This document shows, in pieces, positions 18,509-26,374 of a stretch of DNA of 64,000 bases. Origin of the DNA: Prosthecodimorpha staleyi. Lineage in GTDB: Bacteria > Pseudomonadota > Alphaproteobacteria > Rhizobiales > Ancalomicrobiaceae. Where the stretch lies: NCBI RefSeq assembly GCF_018729455.1, contig NZ_JAHHZF010000010.1:62001-126000 (forward strand), written 5' to 3'. A model generated the notes under the pieces. The model did not search any database and was not told the DNA's origin. It saw only the letters and a program-made list of their open reading frames with translations. Position 1 is the first letter of the stretch; every line of letters begins with the position of its first letter. The position numbers were made by a program, and so were the translations under genes.

Positions 18509-19744
18509 TCAGGCTTCGGCCGGATCATCCCGCGTAAGGCCCATATACGCAATCACGCCGCGACCGGCGGCCGCGCCGGTCGCGAAGGCCGCCTGCAGCA
18601 GGTAGCCGCCGGTCGGCGCCTCCCAGTCGAGCATCTCTCCGGCCGCGAAGCACCCCAGCCGGCCGCTGATGGCGAAATTCTCGTCGAGTGCCTCGAAGGC
18701 GAGGCCGCCGGCCGACGAGATCGCCCGGTCGAGCGGGCGGGCGCGGGTAACGGCGAGCGGGACGGCCTTGATCAGCGCCGCGAGGGCGGCCGGATCGGAC
18801 GGCAGGTCGCGGCCATGGCCTTCGCGCAGCAGACCGATGGCGGCCGGCGCGAGACCGGCGCCCTTGCGCAGGCGGTTGGTCAGGCTGTCGCGCGACCGGG
18901 TCCGCTCCAATGCGCGCGCGAGTTCCCCGGCCGAGAGGTCCGGCTTCAGATCGACCGTCAGCGAGACCGGGCCGGTCGCGAGCGCCGCCCGGATCGCCGC
19001 CGTGAGCGCGTAGATGGCGCCGCCCTCCAGCCCTTCGGCGGTCACCAGCGCCTCACCGCGCACGGTCTCGCCGGCCGCCGTCAGGGCGACCCGCTTCAAA
19101 GGCTCGCCGGCCGCGCGGTCGCGGAAGATGTCCGACCAGGCGATCTCGACGCCGGCATTGGCCGGCAGCAGCGGTGCGACCGCGAGTCCGGCCGCCCGGA
19201 ACGGCTCGACCCAGGTCCCGTCCGTGCCGAGCCGCGGCCAACTGGCCCCGCCGAGCGCGAAGACCGCGGCCGCGGGATGTACGGTCTCGGGTCCCGACGT
19301 CGTCTCGAATTCGAGCCCGCCATCGGCCGCGAAGGCGACGAAGCGGCAGCGCGGCCGAAACGTCACGCCCAGGCCGCCGAGCCGGCCGAGCCAGGCACGA
19401 AGCAGCGGCGAGGCCTTGAAGCTCTTCGGGAAGACGCGGCCGCTCGAACCGACGAAGGTCTGCTCGCCGAGCGCCTCGGCCCAGGCGCGCAGGGCGTCGG
19501 GCGGGAACGCCTCCAGCGCCGGCTGCAGCCGCTCGGCCGCCTCGCGATAACGCGTCAGGACACGCTCGAACGGCTCCGAATGGGTCAGGTTGAGCCCGCC
19601 GCGGCCGGCCATCAGGAACTTGCGCCCGACCGAGGGCATCCGGTCGTAGACGGTCACCCGCGCGCCGGCCTCAGCGATGGTTTCGGCCGCCATCAGCCCG
19701 GCGGGGCCGCCGCCGATGACGGCGACTTCGGGACGATCGGCCAT
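18509..19744 (-). CDS. TIGR03862-type flavoprotein (HI0933-like)
   Basis: A 411-residue FAD protein. The Rossmann motif VAVIGGGPAGLMAAETIAEA lies at the N-terminus, followed by YDRMPSVGRKFLMAGRGGLN, the second FAD motif of the HI0933/BaiN group. FALGGASWPRLGTDG near residue 170 and GCFAAGEMLDWEAPTGGYLL at the C-terminus complete the family pattern, with GEMLDWEAPTGGY binding FAD. Start 19744 is chosen because GAGGAG precedes it by 5 bases; a GTG two codons earlier is possible. The reaction is unknown. It diverges from the amine oxidase-like gene across a region with a dispersed palindromic repeat. Confidence 0.88.
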   Translation of the reverse strand: MADRPEVAVIGGGPAGLMAAETIAEAGARVTVYDRMPSVGRKFLMAGRGGLNLTHSEPFERVLTRYREAAERLQPALEAFPPDALRAWAEALGEQTFVGSSGRVFPKSFKASPLLRAWLGRLGGLGVTFRPRCRFVAFAADGGLEFETTSGPETVHPAAAVFALGGASWPRLGTDGTWVEPFRAAGLAVAPLLPANAGVEIAWSDIFRDRAAGEPLKRVALTAAGETVRGEALVTAEGLEGGAIYALTAAIRAALATGPVSLTVDLKPDLSAGELARALERTRSRDSLTNRLRKGAGLAPAAIGLLREGHGRDLPSDPAALAALIKAVPLAVTRARPLDRAISSAGGLAFEALDENFAISGRLGCFAAGEMLDWEAPTGGYLLQAAFATGAAAGRGVIAYMGLTRDDPAEA

Positions 19745-19849
19745 GGTCACTCCTCACGCAATGGACCGGAGCTATGCGGGATCGCCCCGGCCGACGCAAG
19801 CGCCGTCCCTTTACCGGTCCGGCCGCGCGGCCTAGATGAGCCGATCCCT

Positions 19850-19905
19850 CGTGGTTCGATCGAGACCGACGGTAGCCATCCGGTTCGATCGAGCCCCACA
19901 CACTT
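19850..19905. repeat. Second copy of the palindromic repeat (element C)
   Basis: The sequence from GTGGTTCGATCGAGAC onwards matches the left half of element A (5820-5849) over about 30 bases with five or six differences. The GGTTCGATCGAG core occurs twice inside it, at about 19855 and 19881, and TCGATCGA is itself palindromic. It is followed by a TTTGACCATTG stretch that recalls the TTTGACCACTAG end of element B. It lies between the divergent flavoprotein genes, in the leader region of the gene at 19947. Confidence 0.6.
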
Positions 19906-19946
19906 TGACCATTGGGCCGCACCCGGCGGCCATCGCGAGGTCTTTC

Positions 19947-21224
19947 ATGAGCCGTTCCCTGCCCGACGAGATCGACGTTGCCGTGATCGGCGCCGGTGCC
20001 GCCGGGATCGCGGCCGGCCGGCGCCTCGCCGAGGCCGGGGTCGGGTCGATCGTCCTCGAAGCCCGCGATCGCGTCGGCGGGCGGGCCTGGACGGTCGTCG
20101 ACCGCGCGCCGCATCCGCTCGACATGGGTTGCGCCTGGCTGCATTCGGCGAGCCGCAATCCCTGGACGGCGATCGCGGAGGCCGGCGGCTTCGCGATCGA
20201 CCGCACGGATCCGGCCTGGGGCACGCAGGCCGGCGGCACCCTGTTCGCGCCCGGCGAGATCGAGGCCTACCGGGCCGAGCTCGACAGCTTCTTCGGCCGT
20301 CTGGCGGAGACCGCAGCCGCGCCCGGGCCGGACCGTCCGGCGAGCGATCTGGTCGACCCGGCCGGGCGTTGGACGCCGCTGATCGAGGCCATCAACAGCT
20401 ACATCAATGGGACCTCGCTCGCCGAGACCTCGATCCACGATTTCGACGCCTACGAGGATACCGAGGAGAACTGGCGCCTGCCCGCCGGCTACGGCACGCT
20501 GGTCGCCGCCCATGCGGCCGGCCTGCCGATCGTCACCGGCTGCCCGGTCACGCGCGTCGACCATTCCGGCCCGCGCATCCGTCTGGAGACGCCGCGCGGG
20601 ACCCTGACCTGCCGGGCCGCGATCGTCACCGTGCCAACACCCATGTTGGCATCGGGGCAGATCGCCTTCTTTCCCGCCCTGCCCGACCACCAGACGGCTG
20701 CGGCCGGCCTGCCGCTCGGCGTCGCCGACAAGGTCTTCCTGTCCATCCTCGACCCGGCTGCCCTGCCGGCGGGCCATGTCTTCGGCGCCAAGGATCGCGC
20801 CGGGACCGGCAGCTATCACCTGGGCCGGTTCGGCTGGCCGATCGTCGAGGCCTATTTCGGCGGCCCCTTCGCGCGCGACCTGGAGCGGGCCGGCCCGGAC
20901 GCCGCGGCGGCCTTCGCGCTCGACGAACTGGCCGGCCTGTTCGGCGCGGACATCCGCAAGGTCTTACAACCGGTCGCCGTCACCGCCTGGGCGCAGGATC
21001 CGTTCGCAGGCGGTTCCTATTCGATCGCGCTGCCCGGTCGTGCCGCCGACCGCGCGCGCCTCGCCGCTCCGGTCGACGACCGCCTGTTCTTCGCCGGCGA
21101 AGCGACCCACGGCAGCGCCTATTCGACGGCACACGGCGCCTATTGGTCGGGTCGGCGGGCCGCCGAGGAGGCTCTCGCGGCCGTCGGACGCGACAGCGGC
21201 CGTCCGTCCGGCGGCGGAGCTTAA
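19947..21224 (+). CDS. Flavin monoamine oxidase-like FAD oxidoreductase
   Basis: A 425-residue amine oxidase-superfamily protein. AVIGAGAAGIAAGRRLAEAG at residues 11-30 binds FAD, and DRVGGRAWTV is the second conserved motif. The C-terminal FAD motif is RLFFAGEATHGSAYSTAHGA. No signal peptide is seen. It probably oxidises an amine or a related hydride donor with oxygen; the substrate is unknown. The start at 19947 follows GAGG; an in-frame TTG/ATG-rich extension to 19836 would translate the palindromic repeat and is rejected. Confidence 0.85.
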   Translation: MSRSLPDEIDVAVIGAGAAGIAAGRRLAEAGVGSIVLEARDRVGGRAWTVVDRAPHPLDMGCAWLHSASRNPWTAIAEAGGFAIDRTDPAWGTQAGGTLFAPGEIEAYRAELDSFFGRLAETAAAPGPDRPASDLVDPAGRWTPLIEAINSYINGTSLAETSIHDFDAYEDTEENWRLPAGYGTLVAAHAAGLPIVTGCPVTRVDHSGPRIRLETPRGTLTCRAAIVTVPTPMLASGQIAFFPALPDHQTAAAGLPLGVADKVFLSILDPAALPAGHVFGAKDRAGTGSYHLGRFGWPIVEAYFGGPFARDLERAGPDAAAAFALDELAGLFGADIRKVLQPVAVTAWAQDPFAGGSYSIALPGRAADRARLAAPVDDRLFFAGEATHGSAYSTAHGAYWSGRRAAEEALAAVGRDSGRPSGGGA

Positions 21225-21394
21225 TGCATTCGATTCAAATTTAGCCTCAAGACGCAGATCGACTTCACCAAGCGTGCAATCGACCCGCCCAAGGACCCAA
21301 TCAATCGTTGATTTCGACGGTTATTTCCCATAGACGCAATGGTGCCGGAGCATCCGCTCCAGCATCTCCACTGTACAGAGTTCGGAGTCTTTCC

Positions 21395-21790
21395 ATGAAG
21401 CTTGCGAGTGTTGCCGCCGCTGCCGTCGTCTCGATCGCCATGACCGCCTCTGCGTCGGCCGGCTGGATCGACGACTACAATGCGACGCTGAACACCCCGG
21501 CCGCCCGCGCCAAGCTGGTCGCCCAGACCTGCGCCAGCTCCGTCCCGCAGGACTTCGTCAACTGCGGCTACTACAAGGCCAACGGCGCGCCGATCTCCGA
21601 CGTGCGCTACGCCATCGTCGCCGGCAGCATCATCGTCGGCGGCATTGCCGGCGGCGCCCTGCATGCCCATCCCGGCTGGATCGGCCAGAAGCACCTGCAC
21701 ATCCTCGGCTGGCACCCGACCGCCGTCCAGGCGATCGCCGTCGGCGCCGGCACCGGCTATGTGGTCGGCCGCGCCGCCACCAGCCACTGA
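21395..21790 (+). CDS. Small exported hypothetical protein
   Basis: A 131-residue protein I do not recognise. The first 22 residues, MKLASVAAAAVVSIAMTASA then SA, form a clear signal peptide. The mature part has two cysteines (TCASSVPQDFVNCGYY), which could form a disulfide in the periplasm. It then has a glycine-rich hydrophobic segment (YAIVAGSIIVGGIAGGALHA), a His-rich stretch (HAHPGWIGQKHLHILGWHP) and a second hydrophobic segment. That suggests two short membrane helices around a possible metal-binding loop. GGAG stands 8 bases before the ATG. A strong terminator follows at 21814. Confidence 0.75.
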   Translation: MKLASVAAAAVVSIAMTASASAGWIDDYNATLNTPAARAKLVAQTCASSVPQDFVNCGYYKANGAPISDVRYAIVAGSIIVGGIAGGALHAHPGWIGQKHLHILGWHPTAVQAIAVGAGTGYVVGRAATSH

Positions 21791-21813
21791 TTTCCCCGCA
21801 GACAGGGGACAGG

Positions 21814-21847
21814 GGCTCCGGCCGCCGCGAGGCGGCCGGAGCCTTTT
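21814..21847 (+). terminator. Rho-independent terminator
   Basis: A perfect 13-base stem, GGCTCCGGCCGCC (21814-21826) with GGCGGCCGGAGCC (21831-21843), a GCGA loop and four T residues. It ends the transcript of the small exported protein. Confidence 0.9.
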
Positions 21848-21969
21848 CGCATGGTCGGGCGGCGCGCCGTGCCGCAACCGGACCGTTCCATGCCGCGCCA
21901 AAAACGTTCCGAAGCTTTAAGGATTGACGGGTATTCCTTGCCGGTGCTGGGGCGCGCTCAGGAGCGGGC

Positions 21970-23082
21970 ATGTCGAGGTGCCGAGGAATGGGCTGGCTGA
22001 ACGGGCTCCGACACGCAATCATGGCGGCGATGATCGCCTGGACAGGCGCGGCGACTGCCGAGCCGATACAACTGAACGTGATCGGCGGCCTCGGCAATGT
22101 CAGCCAGTACACCCGTTTCGAGGAGCCCTTCTGGACGCGGGACATCGCCACCCTGAGCCAGGGGCGGCTGACCGCACGGATCCACGCTTTCGACCTGGCC
22201 GGATTGCGCGCCCAGGAAATGCTGCATCTGATGCAGACCGGCGTGGTCCCCCTCGGGACGATCCTGGCGTCGTTGGCCGGCGAAGAGCCCGAGTTGAACG
22301 CGCTCGATCTGGCCGGCTTGAACCCCGATTTTGCGAGCCTGCGCCGAACCGTCGGCGCCCTTCGGCCGCGCATCGCGACCCTGCTGGCCCGGAAATACGG
22401 CCTTGAGCTGCTCTCCATCTACGTCTACCCGGCACAGGTGGTCTTCTGCAAGAAACCGTTCCACCAGCTGAGCGATCTGTCCGGACGCCGGATCCGTACC
22501 TCTGCCATCGGGCAGTCTGAACTGTTCAGCGCCATCGGGGCGATCCCGGTCCAGACCGCCTTCAGCGAAACCGTACCGGTCATCCTCAAGGGGTTGGCCG
22601 ATTGCGCCGTCACCGGCACACTGAGCGGCAACCAGATCGGCCTGCACGAAGTGACGAGCCACGTACACGGCATGGCGATTACCTGGGGCGTCTCCGTCTT
22701 CGCCGCCCACTCGGCCTATTGGAATACGATACCGGATGATCTTCAGACGGTACTGCGTGCGGGCATCGAGGAATTGGAGCGCCGGATCTGGGACTCCGCC
22801 GAAGCCGATACCCGCGCCGGCATGGCATGCAATCTCGGTCAGCCGACCTGCACCGCCGGTCGGCGCGGACAGATGAGGCTGGTTCCGACCAGGTCCGAGG
22901 ACGAGGCCCTTCGCCGGCAGCTGCTGGTCGATACGGTCCTGCCGCGCTGGATCGCACGCTGTGGCGCGAATTGTGCCCGGACCTGGAACGAGATCCTGGC
23001 CGAACCGACCGGAATCGCCGTGGTCGAGCCTCAGGGCGGCGGCTCCGTTCAGGCTGTCCCCGCACCGGCGCCGATACGGTGA
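21970..23082 (+). CDS. TRAP-type solute-binding protein (DctP-like)
   Basis: A 370-residue periplasmic binding protein of the DctP family. A signal peptide ends near residue 31 (AATAEPIQLNVIGG). The conserved core includes GKKPFHQLSDLSGRRIRTS-like sequence (CKKPFHQLSDLSGRRIRTSA), GAIPVQTAFSETVPVILKG and GVSVFAAHSAYWNTIP. The cysteines CTAG, CGANC suggest disulfides. TRAP membrane subunits (DctQ/DctM) are absent. Instead the next gene, 7 bases on, encodes a membrane GGDEF/EAL protein, so this protein may act as a sensor ligand-binding partner and not as a transporter part. AGGAG lies 5 bases before the ATG. Confidence 0.85.
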   Translation: MSRCRGMGWLNGLRHAIMAAMIAWTGAATAEPIQLNVIGGLGNVSQYTRFEEPFWTRDIATLSQGRLTARIHAFDLAGLRAQEMLHLMQTGVVPLGTILASLAGEEPELNALDLAGLNPDFASLRRTVGALRPRIATLLARKYGLELLSIYVYPAQVVFCKKPFHQLSDLSGRRIRTSAIGQSELFSAIGAIPVQTAFSETVPVILKGLADCAVTGTLSGNQIGLHEVTSHVHGMAITWGVSVFAAHSAYWNTIPDDLQTVLRAGIEELERRIWDSAEADTRAGMACNLGQPTCTAGRRGQMRLVPTRSEDEALRRQLLVDTVLPRWIARCGANCARTWNEILAEPTGIAVVEPQGGGSVQAVPAPAPIR

Positions 23083-23089
23083 GAGCCCG

Positions 23090-26000
23090 ATGACGAGCGC
23101 CCTCGACGGACCGGAACCCGGCACGGAATGGCCCCGCCTTCACGGCGTCCGCCGCCCCTTTCACGCGGCCCTGGCCGTCGGCGTGCTGCTGGTTCTCGCG
23201 TTTCTGATCGGCGGCGTCGCGATCGTGCTCGAACACACGCGCCGGACGGCCCTGAACGCCGCCGAGTTGGAACTCGACCGCTCGACGAAGGTCGCGCAGA
23301 GCCTCTTCAACCGGCACATGCTGCAGGTCGACAGCGCGCTGGTCAGTCTGCCGGTCATGCTGGGAGAGGTGGTGGCGGGTGAAGACGGTGCTGTGCGCAA
23401 GAAGGTCGCCGAGGCGATCCTGCGCAGCCTGAACGACCAGAACTTCGCCTTTCGCGACTTGATCCTGCTGTCGCCCGACGGCACCCCATGGGCTTCCGCC
23501 CAACAGCGTCCGCTTCTGCCCTCGACGCCGTTGTGGGTGCAGGCGAGCCGGGTACCGATCGGATCGAGCATCCTGCTCGGCCCCGAAAGGGATCCGATGT
23601 TCGGCGACTGGGTCGCCTATCTGGCACGCTCGGTGGCCGTTCCGGGCCAGGGCCGGATGGTCGCGATCGCAGAGATCGCGATCGACGGGATCACGACAAC
23701 GCTGTCTTCGCTCATCACCGTACCGGGCATCCACCTGCGTCTCGAACGCCAGGACGGCCGATTGCTGGCCATGGTGCCTCAGGACGAGTTGGCCATGGCG
23801 GCATCCGTCAAGAGACCTTTCTCCGACGCTGCGCCCGGCGGCCCGCCGCAGGCGGCGGCCTCGGACGATCGCCGCTCCACCCTGTCGAGTTCGCGCGTTA
23901 CACTCTATGACGGCATCCAGATCGAGGCGTCGCTCCAAACCGACGTCGCCCTTGCCGAATGGCTGCGCGACCGCAACCGCATTATCGCGATCACCACGCT
24001 GGCGGGCCTTCTGATCGTCGCCTTCGGGGCCAGTCTCTCCACCGCCTTGAAGCGGCAGGCCCGGCTGGAAGGCGAACGCCAGCGCGCCCAGCTTCAGCTC
24101 GAGGACGCGATCCAGTCGATGTCGGACGGCTTCGTGATGTGGGATGCCGACGACCGTCTGATCGTCTGCAATGAACGATTTCGCGACCTCTACGCGGCAA
24201 GCAAACCGTTCATCAAGCCGGGCGCCCTGTTCGAGGACATCATCCGCGGCGGCGCGCTCGCCGGCCAGTATCCTCAGGCCGGCGACGATCTGGAGCAGTT
24301 CGTCCGCCGGGCCGTCGCCTCGCACCACGAGGCGAGCGAGACCATCGAGCGGCTCCTGCCCGACGGGCGCTGGATTCTGGTGACCGAGCGGCGCACCGCC
24401 AGAGGCGGCGTGGTCGGCATCCGGACCGAGATCACCGCGATCAAGAAGGCGCAGGAGGAACTCGGCGCCGCCCATGACCGCATCAACGAGACCATGGCGG
24501 TGGTGCAGGCCCAGAACAAGGTCCTGCTGGAGCGCGACCGGGCTCTGCGCACCCAGAACATCCTGTTCGACGCCGCCTTGAACAACATGCCCCACGGCCT
24601 TCTGATGGCCGACGCCGACGGTGCCGTCATCGTCTGCAACGAGCGTTTCGGAACCATGCTGGGTCACGACAGCCCGATCCGCCAGGGCATGAAGATCGAG
24701 GCGCTGTTCGTCACGGGCAGCAACAGCGGCATGATCGACCAGAGCGTCCTGAGCGAGATGAGCCGGCGCCAGCTGGACATGGCGGCTCAACGCCAGTCGG
24801 GGACCTTCGTCGCCTCGGGCAAGAACGGCTTCGCCCTGTCGGTCACGCAGCGGCCGATGTCGGAAGGCGGCTTCGTCGCCATTTACGAGGACGTGACCGA
24901 GAAGGAACGGGCCGAGCAGCGCATCCGCTTCCTGGCCCACCACGATCCGGTCACCGGCCTGCCGAACCGCATTCTGTTCCGCACCAGGCTCGAAGCCATG
25001 CTGGCGGAGACCGAGGAACGCGGCGAAGAGGTGGCCCTGCTCTGTCTCGACCTCGACAAGTTCAAGGACGTGAACGACACGCTCGGCCATCCGGCCGGCG
25101 ACCTGCTCCTGGCCGGCGTGGCCGCCCGCCTGCGCGCCAGTCTGCGCCGCTCCGATCTCGTCGCCCGGCTGGGCGGCGACGAATTTGCCGTCGCGCTGCG
25201 CAGCCGCAATGCCGGCGTCAAAGCCCGCGCCGTCGCCGACCGGATCATTGCCGCCATCGGCGCGCCGTTCACGCTCGGCGACCGCATGGTGACGATCGGG
25301 GTCAGCATCGGCGCCGCCTTGGCCAGGGAGCGCGCCGCCGATGTCGACGGCCTGCTCAAGAATGCCGACCTGGCGCTTTATGAAGCCAAGGGCAGCGGTC
25401 GGGGCACCTACGCGCAGTTCGAACCCAGGATGGAAGCCCGCCTGCTGCAGCGGATGGCCATCGAGGAGGAAATGGGCCGGGCCTTGCGCGAGGAGCAGTT
25501 CTCCCTCGCCTACCAGCCGCTGTTTGAACTGGCGACCGGACGGGTGCTCGGCTTCGAAGCGCTGCTGCGCTGGAACCACCCGCAGCGAGGCGTCATCTCG
25601 CCGGCCGACTTCGTGCCGATCGCCGAGGAGACCGGGCTGATCAACGATATCGGCGCCTGGGCGATCAATCGCGCACCCGCCGACATAGCCGGCCTGCCGG
25701 CCGACCTGATGGTCGCCGTCAATCTGTCGCCGGTCCAGCTGAAGAACGATTCGACCGTCCCGATCATCATCGACGCGCTCGGCGCATCCGGCCTGGCGCC
25801 GTCGCGGCTCGAACTGGAGATCACCGAATCCGCCCTGCTCGGCGACGATCCGCGGATCATCGCCCATCTGCACAGGCTCCGGGATCTGGGCGTACGCATC
25901 GTGCTCGACGATTTCGGCACCGGCTATTCGTCCCTCAGCTACCTGCGCCGCTTCCCGTTCCACAAGATCAAGATCGACAAGCTGTTCGTCCGCGAAGCCA

Positions 26001-26251
26001 CGACCCGCTCGGACTGCGCCGCGATCGTGACATCCGTGGTCGAACTGGCCCAGCGTCTCGGCATGGCGACCACGGCGGAAGGCATCGAGACCAAGGAACA
26101 GCTCGATCTGGTCCGCCGCCTCGGCTGCACCGAGGGCCAGGGCTATCTGCTCGGCAAGCCGAAGCCGATCCTGGCGGCGCTGGCCCAACTGGACCTGTCG
26201 GCACAGATTCCCGTCGCGCCGCGCATCGCTCGCAGCGGGACGAACCACTGA
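23090..26251 (+). CDS. Membrane PAS-GGDEF-EAL protein (c-di-GMP metabolism)
   Basis: 1053 residues. Transmembrane helix 1 is at 24-47, a periplasmic domain of about 250 residues follows, and helix 2 is at 298-318. Two PAS-like domains follow in the cytoplasm (MSDGFVMWDADDRLIVCNE and MPHGLLMADADGAVIVCNE). The GGDEF motif is intact (695-699), with an RxxD inhibitory site RRSD at 686-689. The EAL motif starts at 823 (GFEALLRWNHP) and is followed by DDFGTGYSSL and TTAEGIETKEQLD, so both cyclase and phosphodiesterase may be active. It is translated 7 bases after the TRAP-type binding protein and is probably its signalling partner. Start 23090 avoids a longer upstream frame that lies in the previous gene. 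Confidence 0.93.
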   Translation: MTSALDGPEPGTEWPRLHGVRRPFHAALAVGVLLVLAFLIGGVAIVLEHTRRTALNAAELELDRSTKVAQSLFNRHMLQVDSALVSLPVMLGEVVAGEDGAVRKKVAEAILRSLNDQNFAFRDLILLSPDGTPWASAQQRPLLPSTPLWVQASRVPIGSSILLGPERDPMFGDWVAYLARSVAVPGQGRMVAIAEIAIDGITTTLSSLITVPGIHLRLERQDGRLLAMVPQDELAMAASVKRPFSDAAPGGPPQAAASDDRRSTLSSSRVTLYDGIQIEASLQTDVALAEWLRDRNRIIAITTLAGLLIVAFGASLSTALKRQARLEGERQRAQLQLEDAIQSMSDGFVMWDADDRLIVCNERFRDLYAASKPFIKPGALFEDIIRGGALAGQYPQAGDDLEQFVRRAVASHHEASETIERLLPDGRWILVTERRTARGGVVGIRTEITAIKKAQEELGAAHDRINETMAVVQAQNKVLLERDRALRTQNILFDAALNNMPHGLLMADADGAVIVCNERFGTMLGHDSPIRQGMKIEALFVTGSNSGMIDQSVLSEMSRRQLDMAAQRQSGTFVASGKNGFALSVTQRPMSEGGFVAIYEDVTEKERAEQRIRFLAHHDPVTGLPNRILFRTRLEAMLAETEERGEEVALLCLDLDKFKDVNDTLGHPAGDLLLAGVAARLRASLRRSDLVARLGGDEFAVALRSRNAGVKARAVADRIIAAIGAPFTLGDRMVTIGVSIGAALARERAADVDGLLKNADLALYEAKGSGRGTYAQFEPRMEARLLQRMAIEEEMGRALREEQFSLAYQPLFELATGRVLGFEALLRWNHPQRGVISPADFVPIAEETGLINDIGAWAINRAPADIAGLPADLMVAVNLSPVQLKNDSTVPIIIDALGASGLAPSRLELEITESALLGDDPRIIAHLHRLRDLGVRIVLDDFGTGYSSLSYLRRFPFHKIKIDKLFVREATTRSDCAAIVTSVVELAQRLGMATTAEGIETKEQLDLVRRLGCTEGQGYLLGKPKPILAALAQLDLSAQIPVAPRIARSGTNH

Positions 26252-26308
26252 AACGGCCCCCTCGGCATGGCCGAGAGCCCGAGCACGATCCACACCTTCG
26301 GCCGCCCG

Positions 26309-26329
26309 GCTTCACAGACCTGTCACAGC
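26309..26329 (+). promoter_or_regulatory. Possible PhoB site
   Basis: GCTTCACAGACCTGTCACAG contains two TCAC cores 11 bases apart, one as CTGTCAC, which matches a Pho-box half-site. A TCAT follows at 26336, off the 11-base phase. The site is 46 bases upstream of the alkaline phosphatase start. The first half-site is weak, so this is a candidate only. Confidence 0.35.
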
Positions 26330-26374
26330 AAACGCTCATGGATGGGCGGACCCTCATCGCCGCAGGAGCATCCG

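Noticed and set aside
20631-20650. GCCAACA...TGTTGGC inverted repeat
   Set aside because: It lies inside the amine oxidase-like coding sequence and is explained by codon use.
22679-26293. A 1204-codon open frame on the minus strand opposite the TRAP/GGDEF genes
   Set aside because: It is the shadow of a high-GC gene: no ribosome site, low-complexity Arg/Gly/Asp/His composition and no recognisable motif, while the plus strand carries a clear GGDEF/EAL protein.
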